Source: JAVEDQ01 sp963783105
GTDB taxonomy: Bacteria > Actinomycetota > Actinomycetes > Frankiales > Frankiaceae
Assembly (NCBI GenBank): GCA_963783105.1
Contig: CAWAMI010000003.1
Location: 930,001-994,000 of the forward strand
Direction of reading: 5' to 3'
DNA length: 64,000 bases
Part shown: one piece after another, positions 41,288 to 49,751 of the stretch
How positions within the stretch are numbered: the stretch's first letter is position 1
Layout of the letters: each line of letters opens with the position of its first letter
The notes under the pieces: model-generated
Seen by the model: the letters and a program-made list of their open reading frames with translations, nothing else
Told to the model about the DNA's origin: nothing
Database searches by the model: none
Made by a program: the position numbers and the translations under genes

Positions 41288-42424
41288 GTGTCCATTTCGT
41301 ACGACGCCGACAAGACGCGGCGACCACTCCATGAGGCATCGTCCGGGCGCGTCGACGCCGCCCCCGCCGCCAGCTCCGGGAACGGCAGGCCGCTTTCCGC
41401 ACTCGAGCCGTGGCGACCTGCCGCGACAGGCCCGCGCCGGGACGCCGCCTCGGAGACGTTCCCGGTGGTGCGGCCGCGTTGGCAGCTCGCACTCCTCTGG
41501 CTGTTCCTCGCCGGACCCGTCGTCGGCCTGGCCGGTGCGCTGGTCCTGGCCTCCGCCATCGGCATCGGCCCCTCGGGTCTCGACATCGGCCTGGCCGTCG
41601 TCCTGTACGCCGTCACCGGCCACGGCATCACCGTCGGTTTCCATCGGCTGTTCACCCACGGCTCGTTCACGGCGAACCGTGGGCTCCGCGCCGCGATGGC
41701 GATCGCCGGTTCGATGGCGGTGGAGGGGCCGGTCATCCACTGGGTGGCCGACCACCGGCGGCATCACGCCCACTCCGACGCTGACGGCGACCCGCATTCG
41801 CCCTGGCGGTTCGGGACCTCGGCCTCCGCCGTGGCGAAGGGCCTCGGCTGGGCGCACATGGGCTGGTTCTTCGCCGACGAGAAGACCAACCCGCAGCGGT
41901 ACGCACCCGATCTGCTGGCGGACCGCGACATGGTCCGGATCAGCGCCCTCTTCCCGGTCTGGGTGCTCACGAGCCTGGCCCTGCCCGCGGTACTCGGCGG
42001 CCTTCTCACGTGGAGCTGGACCGGAGCGCTGACCGCCTACCTGTGGGCCGGCGTCGTCCGCCTGCTCGTGCTGCACCACGCAACCTTCGCGATCAACTCC
42101 ATCTGCCACGTCGCCGGCAAGCACCCCTTCCGGACCAGGGACAAGGCGGGCAACGTCTGGCCGCTCGCCGTGCTCTCGATGGGCGAGAGCTGGCACAACC
42201 TCCACCACGCCGACCCCACCTGCGCGCGTCACGGCGTCGACCGCGGGCAGCTCGACTCGAGCGCCCGCTTGATCCGCTGGTTCGAGCTCGCGGGCTGGGC
42301 CACACGCGTCCGCTGGCCCGACCGCGAACGGCTCGACCGCCGGCGGGTCCCGGGAACCGGGAGGGCGTGGATGTCCGGAAAGAACAAGGGCGGGCGGGAG
42401 AACCGCAAGCCCAAGCAGAAGTAG
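41288..42424 (+). CDS. Acyl-CoA/fatty acid desaturase
   Basis: 378 residues. The three histidine boxes that bind the di-iron centre are intact: HRLFTH from residue 119, HRRHHAH from 156 and HNLHH from 303, with membrane helices between them. It is a delta-9-type acyl desaturase of the DesA3/OLE1 group that makes unsaturated fatty acids for membrane lipids. The C-terminus is Lys/Arg-rich (GKNKGGRENRKPKQK). The GTG at 41288 has an AGGGAG ribosome site; longer in-frame starts run into the preceding gene. Two copies of AGGTTTTCAG-like sequence at about 41186 and 41212 lie upstream. Confidence 0.88.
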   Translation: MSISYDADKTRRPLHEASSGRVDAAPAASSGNGRPLSALEPWRPAATGPRRDAASETFPVVRPRWQLALLWLFLAGPVVGLAGALVLASAIGIGPSGLDIGLAVVLYAVTGHGITVGFHRLFTHGSFTANRGLRAAMAIAGSMAVEGPVIHWVADHRRHHAHSDADGDPHSPWRFGTSASAVAKGLGWAHMGWFFADEKTNPQRYAPDLLADRDMVRISALFPVWVLTSLALPAVLGGLLTWSWTGALTAYLWAGVVRLLVLHHATFAINSICHVAGKHPFRTRDKAGNVWPLAVLSMGESWHNLHHADPTCARHGVDRGQLDSSARLIRWFELAGWATRVRWPDRERLDRRRVPGTGRAWMSGKNKGGRENRKPKQK

Positions 42425-42450
42425 CCCGATGCAGGTGCGGGTTCGGCAGT

Positions 42451-42467
42451 TGATCCGCGGCGGATCA
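42451..42467. terminator. Perfect inverted repeat after desaturase gene
   Basis: TGATCCGC-G-GCGGATCA lies 27 nt after the desaturase stop. It may terminate transcription or be a protein-binding site; the lack of a loop and T-run leaves this open. Confidence 0.35.
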
Positions 42468-42566
42468 GGCGTGACCTCTGCTCGGTTGACACGCTCCCGG
42501 CCCCCGGCCCAGGGTCACCGTTCACGGCACGACGTCCGGGTCAGGTCCTCGCTCGGCATTCGCTTC

Positions 42567-42594
42567 GGACACCGACGGTGTCCTCGACCGAGGA
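42567..42594 (+). promoter_or_regulatory. Two abutting inverted repeats before GAF-ANTAR gene
   Basis: GGACAC-N5-GTGTCC (42567-42583) and TCCTC-N4-GAGGA (42581-42594) share three bases and end 6 nt before the ATG. As RNA they would form two mutually competing hairpins covering the ribosome site. Confidence 0.45.
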
Positions 42595-42600
42595 CTGCCC

Positions 42601-43356
42601 ATGGATCTCCCGCCTGAGCCCGGCGCCGGCTGGTTCCGCCCGCCGATGTCCGACGAGGAGCGACGTCGCCGGCGCATCCTCACCGAGATCGGTGCTGTCG
42701 GTGGACAGACACCCGCGGACGACGTGGTCCAGGGCGTCTGCCGGTTCGCCGTGGATTCCCTGAACCTCTCGGGATGCGCCCTGCTGCTGCTGTCCCAGGA
42801 CTCCACCCTCGACGTGCTCGCCGACGCGGGCCGCCACGCGGGAAGCGTCGCGGACCTGCAGTTCTCCCTCGGCGAGGGCCCCTGCCTGGAGGCGTGCCGG
42901 TCCGGGAACCCGGTCTTCGCCACCGACCTCGCCACGTTCAGCGGACGCTGGCCGATGTTCTCCGCCGCGGCGACGGATCTCGGCGTCCGCGCGGAGTTCT
43001 CCCTACCCCTGCAGGTCGGACCGGTCGGGCTCGGGACGCTGGACCTTTCCCGCGACGAGCCGGGGATGCTCGGCGACGACGACCTGGCCGACGCGCTCGT
43101 GGCCGCCGACATCGCCACCGATGCCCTGCTGGTGTTGCAGCGACGGGCGCCCGGCACCGATCTGGCCGTTCTCCTGGAGCCAGCCGGTATCGATCGACTG
43201 GTCGTCCATCAGGCCACCGGCATGGTCTCCGTCCAGCTGGACGTCTCGATGACGGACGCGCTGGCGGCGCTACGAGCGGCGGCCTTCCGAAGTGAACAGT
43301 CCATGTGCGAGGTCGCGATCGACGTCGTCGAGCGGAAAGTGAGCTTCCGTGATTGA
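42601..43356 (+). CDS. GAF and ANTAR domain regulator, first of pair
   Basis: 251 residues. A GAF domain (about 30-165, with FSLGEGPCLEACRSGNPVFATDL) is followed by an ANTAR helical domain (about 195-250, VVHQATGMVSVQLDVSMTDALAALRAAAF). ANTAR proteins bind paired RNA hairpins and prevent termination or control translation; the GAF domain senses a ligand or redox state. The ATG at 42601 lies directly after paired hairpins. The ANTAR part is divergent from that of the neighbour (QATG instead of QAKG). Confidence 0.88.
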   Translation: MDLPPEPGAGWFRPPMSDEERRRRRILTEIGAVGGQTPADDVVQGVCRFAVDSLNLSGCALLLLSQDSTLDVLADAGRHAGSVADLQFSLGEGPCLEACRSGNPVFATDLATFSGRWPMFSAAATDLGVRAEFSLPLQVGPVGLGTLDLSRDEPGMLGDDDLADALVAADIATDALLVLQRRAPGTDLAVLLEPAGIDRLVVHQATGMVSVQLDVSMTDALAALRAAAFRSEQSMCEVAIDVVERKVSFRD

Positions 43357-43423
43357 TCGACAGCCCACGTCGGCCCTTTCCGAATTCGCCTCGGTAGTAT
43401 CCGAAAGCGACGAAAGGACACCC

Positions 43424-44161
43424 ATGCAGGACCGGGAGCGACGACTCGCGGAGGTCTTCGTCCGGCTCGCGGACACGCTTGCCGACGACTTCGACGTCGT
43501 CGAGTTCCTGCAGCGGTTGTCGGCCGATGCGGTCGACGTCCTCGGGGCCGAGACGGCCGGCGTGATGCTGTCGGACGGTCGCGGTGGCCTGCGCCTCCTC
43601 GCGTCCTCCGAGGAGCGCATGCGCCTGCTCGAACTCTTCGAGTTGCAGAACCAGCAGGGACCCTGCTTCGACGCCTTCAACACCGGCCGCACCGTGGCGG
43701 CCTCATCGGCCGAAGGCCGGGATCTCTGGCCACAGTTCGCGCCGGCAGCGAGCGAGCAGGGCTTCTTGTTCATGTGCGCGGCGCCGCTCCAGTTGCGGGG
43801 CACGGTGCTCGGCGCGCTCAATCTCTTCCGAGCCACCGACGAGCCGTTCACCGAGAACGAGATGCGCGTCGCCCAGGCCATGGCCAAGGTGGCGGCGACC
43901 GGTCTGCTCCAGCAGCGCACGCTCAGCGAGCGCCAACTGCTCTCCGAGCAACTCCAGGCCGCGCTGCAGAGCCGCGTCGTCATCGAGCAGGCCAAGGGCG
44001 TGCTCGCCGAGTACCTCGGGATCTCCGTCGACGACGCCTTCCTCCAGCTGCGCCGCCACGCCCGCAACAGCAACCGCAAGCTCACGGACCTCGCCCGCGA
44101 CGTCGCCGACAAGACCCTCGAGGCCCAAGCGTTCGCGGTTGAAGCGCGAGGCGCTTCCTGA
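43424..44161 (+). CDS. GAF and ANTAR domain regulator, second of pair
   Basis: 245 residues. It opens with ERRLAEVFVRLADTLADDFDVVEFLQRL, then a GAF domain (about 25-165, NQQGPCFDAFNTGRTVAASS) and a canonical ANTAR domain (about 180-240, VVIEQAKGVLAEYLGISVDDAFLQLRRHAR). I prefer ATG 43424, which has an AAAGGA site at proper spacing; the upstream in-frame GTG at 43349 adds 25 residues with codons unlike the rest. The two GAF-ANTAR genes lie side by side, 67 nt apart, and may respond to one signal. Confidence 0.88.
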   Translation: MQDRERRLAEVFVRLADTLADDFDVVEFLQRLSADAVDVLGAETAGVMLSDGRGGLRLLASSEERMRLLELFELQNQQGPCFDAFNTGRTVAASSAEGRDLWPQFAPAASEQGFLFMCAAPLQLRGTVLGALNLFRATDEPFTENEMRVAQAMAKVAATGLLQQRTLSERQLLSEQLQAALQSRVVIEQAKGVLAEYLGISVDDAFLQLRRHARNSNRKLTDLARDVADKTLEAQAFAVEARGAS

Positions 44162-44276
44162 CGCCGCCCAGGAGCTCCGGTCACGTGTCATACTGACCGT
44201 CCTGCGTGCCTGGATCTGTCCGGACCTCTTGCTCCCTCGCCCGCCCGTGAATTCTCCACGAAGGCGATGCGATCCG

Positions 44277-44489
44277 ATGCGATCCACGACCAACCCAGGT
44301 GTGCCCCTGCACAAGCCGCCGGTGCTGCTCTGTTCCTGCGGCCACGAGACCGCGCGGCACGACCGCGTCGCTGTTCGCTACTGCGAGGCCACTCGGGCGA
44401 GTGGCTCGGATCGGCGGTGCATCTGCAGTCCGGCTCTTCCCGGTGGCGCCTCGACGACGAACGGGCGCGGCCAGTATGTCCGGGCGTAA
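44277..44489 (+). CDS. Small Cys-rich putative zinc-binding protein
   Basis: 70 residues. Cysteines are arranged as LLCSCGHETARHDRVAVRYCEAT, then RRCIC, a spacing that fits a small zinc site and that I faintly recall from other actinomycete proteins. The ATG at 44277 follows a repeat of GCGATCCGAT. The 3' end overlaps the RbpA start by 14 nt in another frame. It lies directly after the GAF-ANTAR pair. It is uncertain whether it is expressed. Confidence 0.45.
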   Translation: MRSTTNPGVPLHKPPVLLCSCGHETARHDRVAVRYCEATRASGSDRRCICSPALPGGASTTNGRGQYVRA

Positions 44490-44814
44490 CGCGCTCCGGG
44501 GCAGTCGAGCGGGTGCCGGGCCCACGGGCGAGCCCGTACGAGGAGCCTCCGAGCCGCGGACCACCGTCACCTTCTGGTGCGCCTCCGACCACGACACCTC
44601 GGCGTCGTTCGCGAACACGGCGGTGGCCCCGCCGACCTGGGACTGCCGCCGCTGCGGGCTCCCGGCCGGACGGGACAGGGCCCACCCACCTGCGGCCGGT
44701 CGCGTGCCCTCCGGGAAGTCGCATCTGACCCACGTGCATGAGCGGCGCGACGTCGACGCCGGCGAGGCCCTCCTCGAGGAGGCCTTGGCGAAGCTTCGCG
44801 CGCTGAATCGCTAG
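44476..44814 (+). CDS. rbpA: RNA polymerase-binding protein RbpA
   Basis: 112 residues matching RbpA from end to end: SGRNALRGSRAGAGPTGE N-terminal tail, the zinc-containing core with Cys/His in FWCASDHDTSASF and WDCRRCGLPAG, a basic linker, and the sigma-interaction domain ERRDVDAGEALLEEALAKLR. RbpA binds the principal sigma factor and stabilises the open promoter complex. All four core ligands are present. The ATG at 44476 has no strong ribosome site and overlaps the Cys-rich frame. Whether this is the only rbpA or a second copy cannot be told here. Confidence 0.9.
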   Translation: MSGRNALRGSRAGAGPTGEPVRGASEPRTTVTFWCASDHDTSASFANTAVAPPTWDCRRCGLPAGRDRAHPPAAGRVPSGKSHLTHVHERRDVDAGEALLEEALAKLRALNR

Positions 44815-44851
44815 GACAGCACTGGGACGCCCTGGGGCGCACCATGGAGTC

Positions 44852-45376
44852 ATGCACGGCCCGCGTTCCTCCGTGGAGAAGAAGATCCGCGACGCTCAGG
44901 CCCGAGGCAAGTTCGACAATCTGCCCGGCGCCGGTAAGCCGCTGAAGCTCGGCAACATCCACGATCCCGACTGGTGGGTGAAGGGGCTGATCGAGCGGGA
45001 GCAGATCGACCCGTCGGAGCTCGTCCACCCGACGCTCGCGCTGCGGCGCGAGGCCGACAGCTTCCCCGAAGCCCTGGTCGGGCTGCGCACCGAGGACCAG
45101 GTGCGCGCGGTACTGCAGGACTTCAACGAACGCGTACGCGCCGAATGGCGACGGCCTCAGATCGGTCCGTCCTTCCCCGTCGTCGCGCGGCTGGTGCGGG
45201 TCGAGGAGACGGTGGCGGCGTGGCGCGAGCTGCGCGAGCAGCAGCTCGCGGAGGCGCGGGCCGCGGCAGCGGCCGTCGCCGAGGTCGCGGCCACGCCCCG
45301 CCGCCGGCGGTGGCGCCTGCGGTGGCGCCGCGCCGCAAGGCACGGCGAGGGAGACGGGGTCAGGACGGACGGCTGA
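44852..45376 (+). CDS. DUF1992 (DnaJ homologue subfamily C member 28-like)
   Basis: 174 residues. The conserved DUF1992 domain fills the first 110 residues: VEKKIRDAQARGKFDNLPGAGKPLKL, then DPDWWVKGLIEREQ and FPEALVGLRTED. The tail is Ala/Arg-rich. Function is unknown; it is a cytoplasmic protein without a J domain. ATG at 44852. It overlaps the convergent esterase by 17 nt. Confidence 0.88.
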   Translation: MHGPRSSVEKKIRDAQARGKFDNLPGAGKPLKLGNIHDPDWWVKGLIEREQIDPSELVHPTLALRREADSFPEALVGLRTEDQVRAVLQDFNERVRAEWRRPQIGPSFPVVARLVRVEETVAAWRELREQQLAEARAAAAAVAEVAATPRRRRWRLRWRRAARHGEGDGVRTDG

Positions 45377-46145
45377 CGCGCCCCGCGAACTCCACCGCCC
45401 GCTGCTCGATCAGCGGGGCGTCGTTGTCCAGCGTCGCGACGTGGAAGGACCGTTCCAGCGTCACCCGCTCGACCGGCCCGGACACCGAGGCCGCGAACGT
45501 GTCGGACGAGACCGGCTCGACCACGTGGTCCTGCACGCTGGTCAGCAACAGCACGGGGCAGCGGACCGTGGCCAGGTCGGCGACGAGCGGTCCGAGGGCG
45601 GCGTGCAGGTCGAGCAGCGGCTGCACCGGAGTCTCCGGGTAGGCCGCCTCGGTCACCCCCTCCTTGGCGATGTCGGACCCGATGCCGGGCACGCGGTCGA
45701 CGTCCGCGGCCCGGAGCTGCGCGACCATCTCGGTCACTCCGGGTGCAGTCCCGTCGATCAGCGGGTTGACGAGCACCAGGCCCGCGATCTCGGGGTGCCG
45801 GGTAGCCAGCCAGGCGGCGAGGGTTCCGCCCATCGACAGGCCGGCGACGAGCACCGCGCGGGTGCGGCCGGCGAGCTCGCGGTAGGCGTCCTCGGCGGCG
45901 GCCGACCAGTCGCGCCACCGCGTCGGGATCATGTCCTCGACCTTCGTGCCGTGGCCCGGCAGCAGCGGAAGCGACACCGTGTAGCCCGCCGCGGCGAACG
46001 CCTCGGCCATGGGTCGCATCGACTGCGGGTTGCCCGTGAAGCCGTGCAGCACCAGCACGCCGACGTCGGCGTTCTCGCCGCTGCCCTCGGCCTGCCACGG
46101 CTCCGCGCCGGCGATCAGGCCGGATCCTGAGCCCAGTTCCGTCAT
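45360..46145 (-). CDS. Alpha/beta hydrolase, Est30-like carboxylesterase
   Basis: 261 residues. LVLHGFTGNPQSMRP, LPLLPGHGTKVEDM, GLSMGGTLAAWLA (Ser nucleophile), LLTSVQDHVVEP (acid) and RSFHVATLDNDAPL (His) give a complete catalytic triad. Closely similar to the product of 31925-32719, so the window carries two paralogues 13 kb apart. The ATG at 46145 follows a GGAGGAG ribosome site. It diverges from the S9 peptidase. Confidence 0.88.
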   Translation of the reverse strand: MTELGSGSGLIAGAEPWQAEGSGENADVGVLVLHGFTGNPQSMRPMAEAFAAAGYTVSLPLLPGHGTKVEDMIPTRWRDWSAAAEDAYRELAGRTRAVLVAGLSMGGTLAAWLATRHPEIAGLVLVNPLIDGTAPGVTEMVAQLRAADVDRVPGIGSDIAKEGVTEAAYPETPVQPLLDLHAALGPLVADLATVRCPVLLLTSVQDHVVEPVSSDTFAASVSGPVERVTLERSFHVATLDNDAPLIEQRAVEFAGRVSRPS

Positions 46146-46208
46146 CGGTTCTCCTCCGCTCGCCGTTTCCCTCCGCCGTACTCTGCCCGCGCCCGACAGG
46201 ATGGAGCC

Positions 46209-48140
46209 GTGCCGCGCCTCCCCCTCGCCGAACTCCTCGCGTGCCGCACCGCTGCGGCCCTCGACGAACGGACCGCCGACGACGGCTCCCCGCGCCTGCT
46301 CGTCCGGAGCGATCTGTCCGGCACGGCGCAGCTGTTCGAGTGGTCGACGGCGGGGCTGAGGCCGTTGACCGACTTCCCCGGCCCGGTCAGTTCCGCGCGC
46401 TACGTGCCCGGCACGTCGCTGGTCGCGCTGACCACGGACGCCGGCGGGGACGAGCGGCACCAGGTGTCCCTGCTCGACCTCGACGACCCGCCCGGCACCG
46501 AGGCGGGCAGGCTGCGCCGGATCACCGACGATCCCCGTTTCGTCCACGGCCTGGCCGGCGTCAGCCGCGACGGACGGCATCTCGCCTTCGTCAGCAACCG
46601 GCGCAACGGCGTCGACTTCGACGTCTGGCTGCACGACCTCTCCACCGGGGACGAGCGGTGCCTCTACGACGGTGGCGGATGGTGCTCCCCCGCCTCCGGC
46701 TTCTCCCCCGACGGCGCCTGGCTCGCCGTCCGAAGGGCCGGTCCGCGGCCGATGGACAACGACGTCCTGCTGTTGCCGACCCGCGGCTCGGAGCCGCCGA
46801 TCGTCGTCCTCCCCCACCCGGACGAGCCCGCGGTGGTGGGTGCTCCGGCATGGATGGCGGACGACCTGCTGCTCGTCAGCAGCAACGTGGGCCGGGACTT
46901 CCAGGCCGTCTTCGCGCTCGACCTGGCGTCGGGGAGCAGCGCTCCGGTCCTCGAGGCGCTCGGCGACGGCGACGGCGACTCCTCGGCCGAACCCGGCGAC
47001 CTCGACTGCTGGACCTCCGCCGACGGCTCCACCGTGCTCGTCGCGGCCAACGTCGCGGAGTCGACCGAGGCCGAGCTGTTCCGGGTCGAGCGCGACGGAC
47101 GCTCGGTCCGGCTGCTGTCGATCGGCGCGCTCCCGCGCCCGGCGCAGGACGCCGTGTTCGCCTTCAGCCACGTGCTGCCGGATCCCGTGCTGTCCGCGTC
47201 CGGAGACGCGATCACGGTGAGCGTCAGCGCCCCGACGGTGCCCGGCGACGTGTGGCGCTACGACGGGGCCACGAGCGACCTCCGCCGGTTGACCACCAGC
47301 CCCGGGGCGCCCGACCCGGCGCAGCTCGCCCGGCCGGAGCGGCACCGCGTCGCCAGCTTCGACGGCCTCGAGGTCCCCGTCCTGCTGTACCGGCCGGACG
47401 CTCCGACGCCGAGAATCGGCATCGAGCCGCCGCCGGTCGTCCTCGTCGTCCACGGCGGTCCGGAGGGTCAGTCCCAGACGCTGTTCTCGCCGGTCGTGCA
47501 GGCGCTCGCCGCCCGCGGCTACGCGGTCGCGGTGCCGAACGTCCGCGGCTCCGTCGGCTACGGGAAGCGCTTCTACGGGCTCGACGACACCGTCCGAAGG
47601 CTCGATTCGGTCGCCGACCTGGCGGCGCTCTCGGACTGGCTGCCCACGGTCGGGCTCGACGCCCGGAGGGCGGCCTTGTGGGGCGGTTCCTACGGCGGCT
47701 ACATGGTGCTCGCCGGGGTGGCCTTCCAGCCCGACCGCTGGGCCGCGGGCGTCGACATCGTCGGCATCTCCGACCTCGTCAGCTTCCTCGAGAACACCTC
47801 CCCCTACCGCCGGGCCGCCCGGGAGCGCGAGTACGGCAGCCTCGACGACGACCGCGAATTCCTCGCCTCCGCCTCGCCACTGCGCCGCGCGGACGCGATC
47901 CGCGCGCCGCTGTTCGTCATCCACGGCGCCAACGACCCCCGAGTCCCACTCGCTGAGGCGGAGCAGATCGTCGCCTCGCTGCGTAGTCGCGACGTGCGGT
48001 GCGAGCTGCTCGTCTATCCGGACGAGGGGCACGGCCTCGCGCGTCTGGCGAACCGGCTCGACGCCTATCCGCGGGCGATCGCGTTCCTCGACGAAGTGCT
48101 AGGGGTCCTGCGGCCTGCCCGCGCCGAGGAGCCGGCGTGA
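46209..48140 (+). CDS. Prolyl oligopeptidase family (S9) peptidase
   Basis: 643 residues. A beta-propeller (about 1-370, repeated VSRDGRHLAFVSN-like blades, GFSPDGAWLAVRR) is followed by an alpha/beta hydrolase domain with GGSYGGYM (Ser494), NDPRVPLAEAEQ (Asp) and DEGHGLA (His). It cleaves short peptides, as acylaminoacyl or dipeptidyl peptidases do; no signal peptide is seen, so it is cytoplasmic. GTG start at 46209. The stop overlaps the methyltransferase GTG. Confidence 0.92.
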   Translation: MPRLPLAELLACRTAAALDERTADDGSPRLLVRSDLSGTAQLFEWSTAGLRPLTDFPGPVSSARYVPGTSLVALTTDAGGDERHQVSLLDLDDPPGTEAGRLRRITDDPRFVHGLAGVSRDGRHLAFVSNRRNGVDFDVWLHDLSTGDERCLYDGGGWCSPASGFSPDGAWLAVRRAGPRPMDNDVLLLPTRGSEPPIVVLPHPDEPAVVGAPAWMADDLLLVSSNVGRDFQAVFALDLASGSSAPVLEALGDGDGDSSAEPGDLDCWTSADGSTVLVAANVAESTEAELFRVERDGRSVRLLSIGALPRPAQDAVFAFSHVLPDPVLSASGDAITVSVSAPTVPGDVWRYDGATSDLRRLTTSPGAPDPAQLARPERHRVASFDGLEVPVLLYRPDAPTPRIGIEPPPVVLVVHGGPEGQSQTLFSPVVQALAARGYAVAVPNVRGSVGYGKRFYGLDDTVRRLDSVADLAALSDWLPTVGLDARRAALWGGSYGGYMVLAGVAFQPDRWAAGVDIVGISDLVSFLENTSPYRRAAREREYGSLDDDREFLASASPLRRADAIRAPLFVIHGANDPRVPLAEAEQIVASLRSRDVRCELLVYPDEGHGLARLANRLDAYPRAIAFLDEVLGVLRPARAEEPA

Positions 48141-48769
48141 CGCGCTGGCGGCAGGGCGGTGGCTCCGAGTACGCGGCTCGCTTCGCCGCCCTCGCAGCCT
48201 CCGGTGCGGACCTGCACGGCGAGGCCGACCTGGTCAGCTCGCTCGTCCCCACTGGGTCGACGGTGCTGGACGCGGGATGCGGCACGGGTCGCGTGGCCAT
48301 CGAGTTGGGTCGGCGCGGATACGCGTGTGTCGGCGTCGACGTGGACGACTCGATGCTGGCCGAGGCACGGCGAGCGGCGCCGGACGGCCGATGGGTCCGC
48401 AGCGATCTGACGGAGCTCGACCTGCCGGGCGAAGAGTTCGATCTCGTGGTGTGCGCGGGGAACGTCGTTCCGCTGGTGGCCCCGGGCAGCGAGGCGGCCG
48501 TCATGGCGCGGATGGCCGCCCACCTGCACCCCGACGGTCTGCTCGTCGCGGGCTTCGGCCTCGACCGGACCCATCTGCCCCGCGAAGCCGCCGTCGTGTC
48601 CCTCGACGACTACGACGCCTGGTGCGCCGCCGCCGGACTCGTGCTCGAGGACAGGTTCGCGACCTGGGACCGGAAGACATGGACGCCCCGGACCGGCTAC
48701 GCGGTGAGCGTCTCCCGCCGGATCGGCGCCGGCAGTGCAACGAGCGAGGGAAGGGGCACGGAGACCTGA
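48137..48769 (+). CDS. Class I SAM-dependent methyltransferase
   Basis: 210 residues with the Rossmann-type SAM site: VLDAGCGTGRVAIELGRRGYACVGVDVDDSML, then FDLVVCAGNVV and the later PDGLLVAGFGL strand. The methyl acceptor is unknown. GTG at 48137 overlaps the S9 stop (GTGA), so it is translated together with the peptidase. A short N-terminal helix precedes the core. Confidence 0.87.
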   Translation: MTRWRQGGGSEYAARFAALAASGADLHGEADLVSSLVPTGSTVLDAGCGTGRVAIELGRRGYACVGVDVDDSMLAEARRAAPDGRWVRSDLTELDLPGEEFDLVVCAGNVVPLVAPGSEAAVMARMAAHLHPDGLLVAGFGLDRTHLPREAAVVSLDDYDAWCAAAGLVLEDRFATWDRKTWTPRTGYAVSVSRRIGAGSATSEGRGTET

Positions 48770-48842
48770 GAGTTGCATCGAAGCATCCGGAGATTCCGCG
48801 GCCCGCTCGCGCGAACTCCGCAGAAGCCACGAAGGAGATCGC

Positions 48843-49283
48843 ATGCCCACTCGTACCGCTCGCACCGCGTGGAACGGCAACCTGCAGGAGGGCTCCGGCC
48901 AGGTCGAACTCTCCAGCTCCAAGGTCGGCACCTACTTCGTGTCGTTCCCGAAGCGCGCCGCCGAGGACGCGGACGGCACCACCAGCCCGGAGGAGCTCAT
49001 CGCGGCGGCGCACTCGGCCTGCTTCGCGATGTCGCTGTCGAACGAGATCGACAAGGCCGGCGGCAAGCCGGAGAGCCTCGAGGTGAGCGCCGACGTCACG
49101 CTCGGGCCGGACAAGGAGAACGGCGGCTTCAAGCTCACCGGCATCAAGATCACCGTGTCGGCCGAGGTCGACGGCCTCGACGAGAGCGGCTTCCAGAAGG
49201 CGGCCGAGACCGCCAAGGCGGGCTGCCCCGTCAGTAAAGCGCTGACCGCGGTCGACATCACGCTCGAGGCGTCGCTCAGCTGA
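48843..49283 (+). CDS. osmC: OsmC-family peroxiredoxin
   Basis: 146 residues, full length. The two conserved cysteines are in AAHSACFAMSLS and AGCPVSKAL; the segment TTSPEELIAAA is also typical. It reduces organic hydroperoxides. A strong AAGGAG site precedes the ATG at 48843. Single gene, 73 nt after the methyltransferase. Confidence 0.92.
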   Translation: MPTRTARTAWNGNLQEGSGQVELSSSKVGTYFVSFPKRAAEDADGTTSPEELIAAAHSACFAMSLSNEIDKAGGKPESLEVSADVTLGPDKENGGFKLTGIKITVSAEVDGLDESGFQKAAETAKAGCPVSKALTAVDITLEASLS

Positions 49284-49508
49284 CCGGGCTTGGCCGGGTG
49301 TCCGAGCCAGGCCGTCCCGCGGGGTGGCTCGGACAGCCGGTGGGCTGCAACGTCCGCTGGATGGCCGCGCGCGAGGTCAGGGGCGTGGTCGGTTGGGTCC
49401 TGAGCAACAGGATGGTCGGGACAACGTCCCTCCTGACGTCGGCCATGCCTGTCGCGGCGTCGGCGTATCAGCAGGGCGTTGCGGGTGCGGCTGCGGCTTG
49501 ATGCGGCC

Positions 49509-49514
49509 TATGAT
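49509..49514 (+). promoter_or_regulatory. -10 element TATGAT, leaderless vapBC
   Basis: TATGAT, nearly the full consensus, ends 6 nt before the vapB ATG. A transcript would begin at the start codon. The 237 nt before vapB hold no gene that I can support. Confidence 0.6.
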
Positions 49515-49520
49515 GCAGTG

Positions 49521-49751
49521 ATGCGAACGACGGTGGACCTCCCCGACGACGTGCACCGAGCAGTGATGCAAGTGGCTCGGGATCGGCACCAGACGCTCAG
49601 TCGGACCGTCGCTAGTTTGCTGAGGTCCGCGCTGGCCGGGGAGCAGCACACCCGCCCGATCGAGGTCGACACGGAGACAGGGTTGCCGACGCTGCACGTA
49701 GGAGGCCGGATCACGGCTGAGGACGTTGCCCTCGCTACTGACGATGGCTGA
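49521..49751 (+). CDS. vapB: Antitoxin, VapB type (ribbon-helix-helix)
   Basis: 76 residues. The N-terminus MRTTVDLPDDVHRAVMQVARDRHQTLSRTVASLLRSAL is a ribbon-helix-helix DNA-binding domain; the C-terminus (IEVDTETGLPTLHVGGRITAEDV) would wrap the toxin. It overlaps vapC by 8 nt. The antitoxin neutralises VapC and represses the operon with it. Alternative upstream starts are unlikely since the -10 element lies inside them. Confidence 0.85.
   Translation: MRTTVDLPDDVHRAVMQVARDRHQTLSRTVASLLRSALAGEQHTRPIEVDTETGLPTLHVGGRITAEDVALATDDG

Noticed and set aside
44181..44853. Minus-strand frames opposite rbpA and the Cys-rich frame
   Set aside because: RbpA on the plus strand is recognised end to end; the opposite frames have no motif.
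45360..48032. An 890-codon minus-strand open frame that would fuse an N-terminal part to the esterase
   Set aside because: The part beyond 46145 is the complement of the S9 peptidase gene and has no motif; the esterase has its own ATG and ribosome site at 46145.
49298..49521. Small frames in the gap before vapB
   Set aside because: They are low complexity, lack ribosome sites and conflict with the -10 element of vapB.
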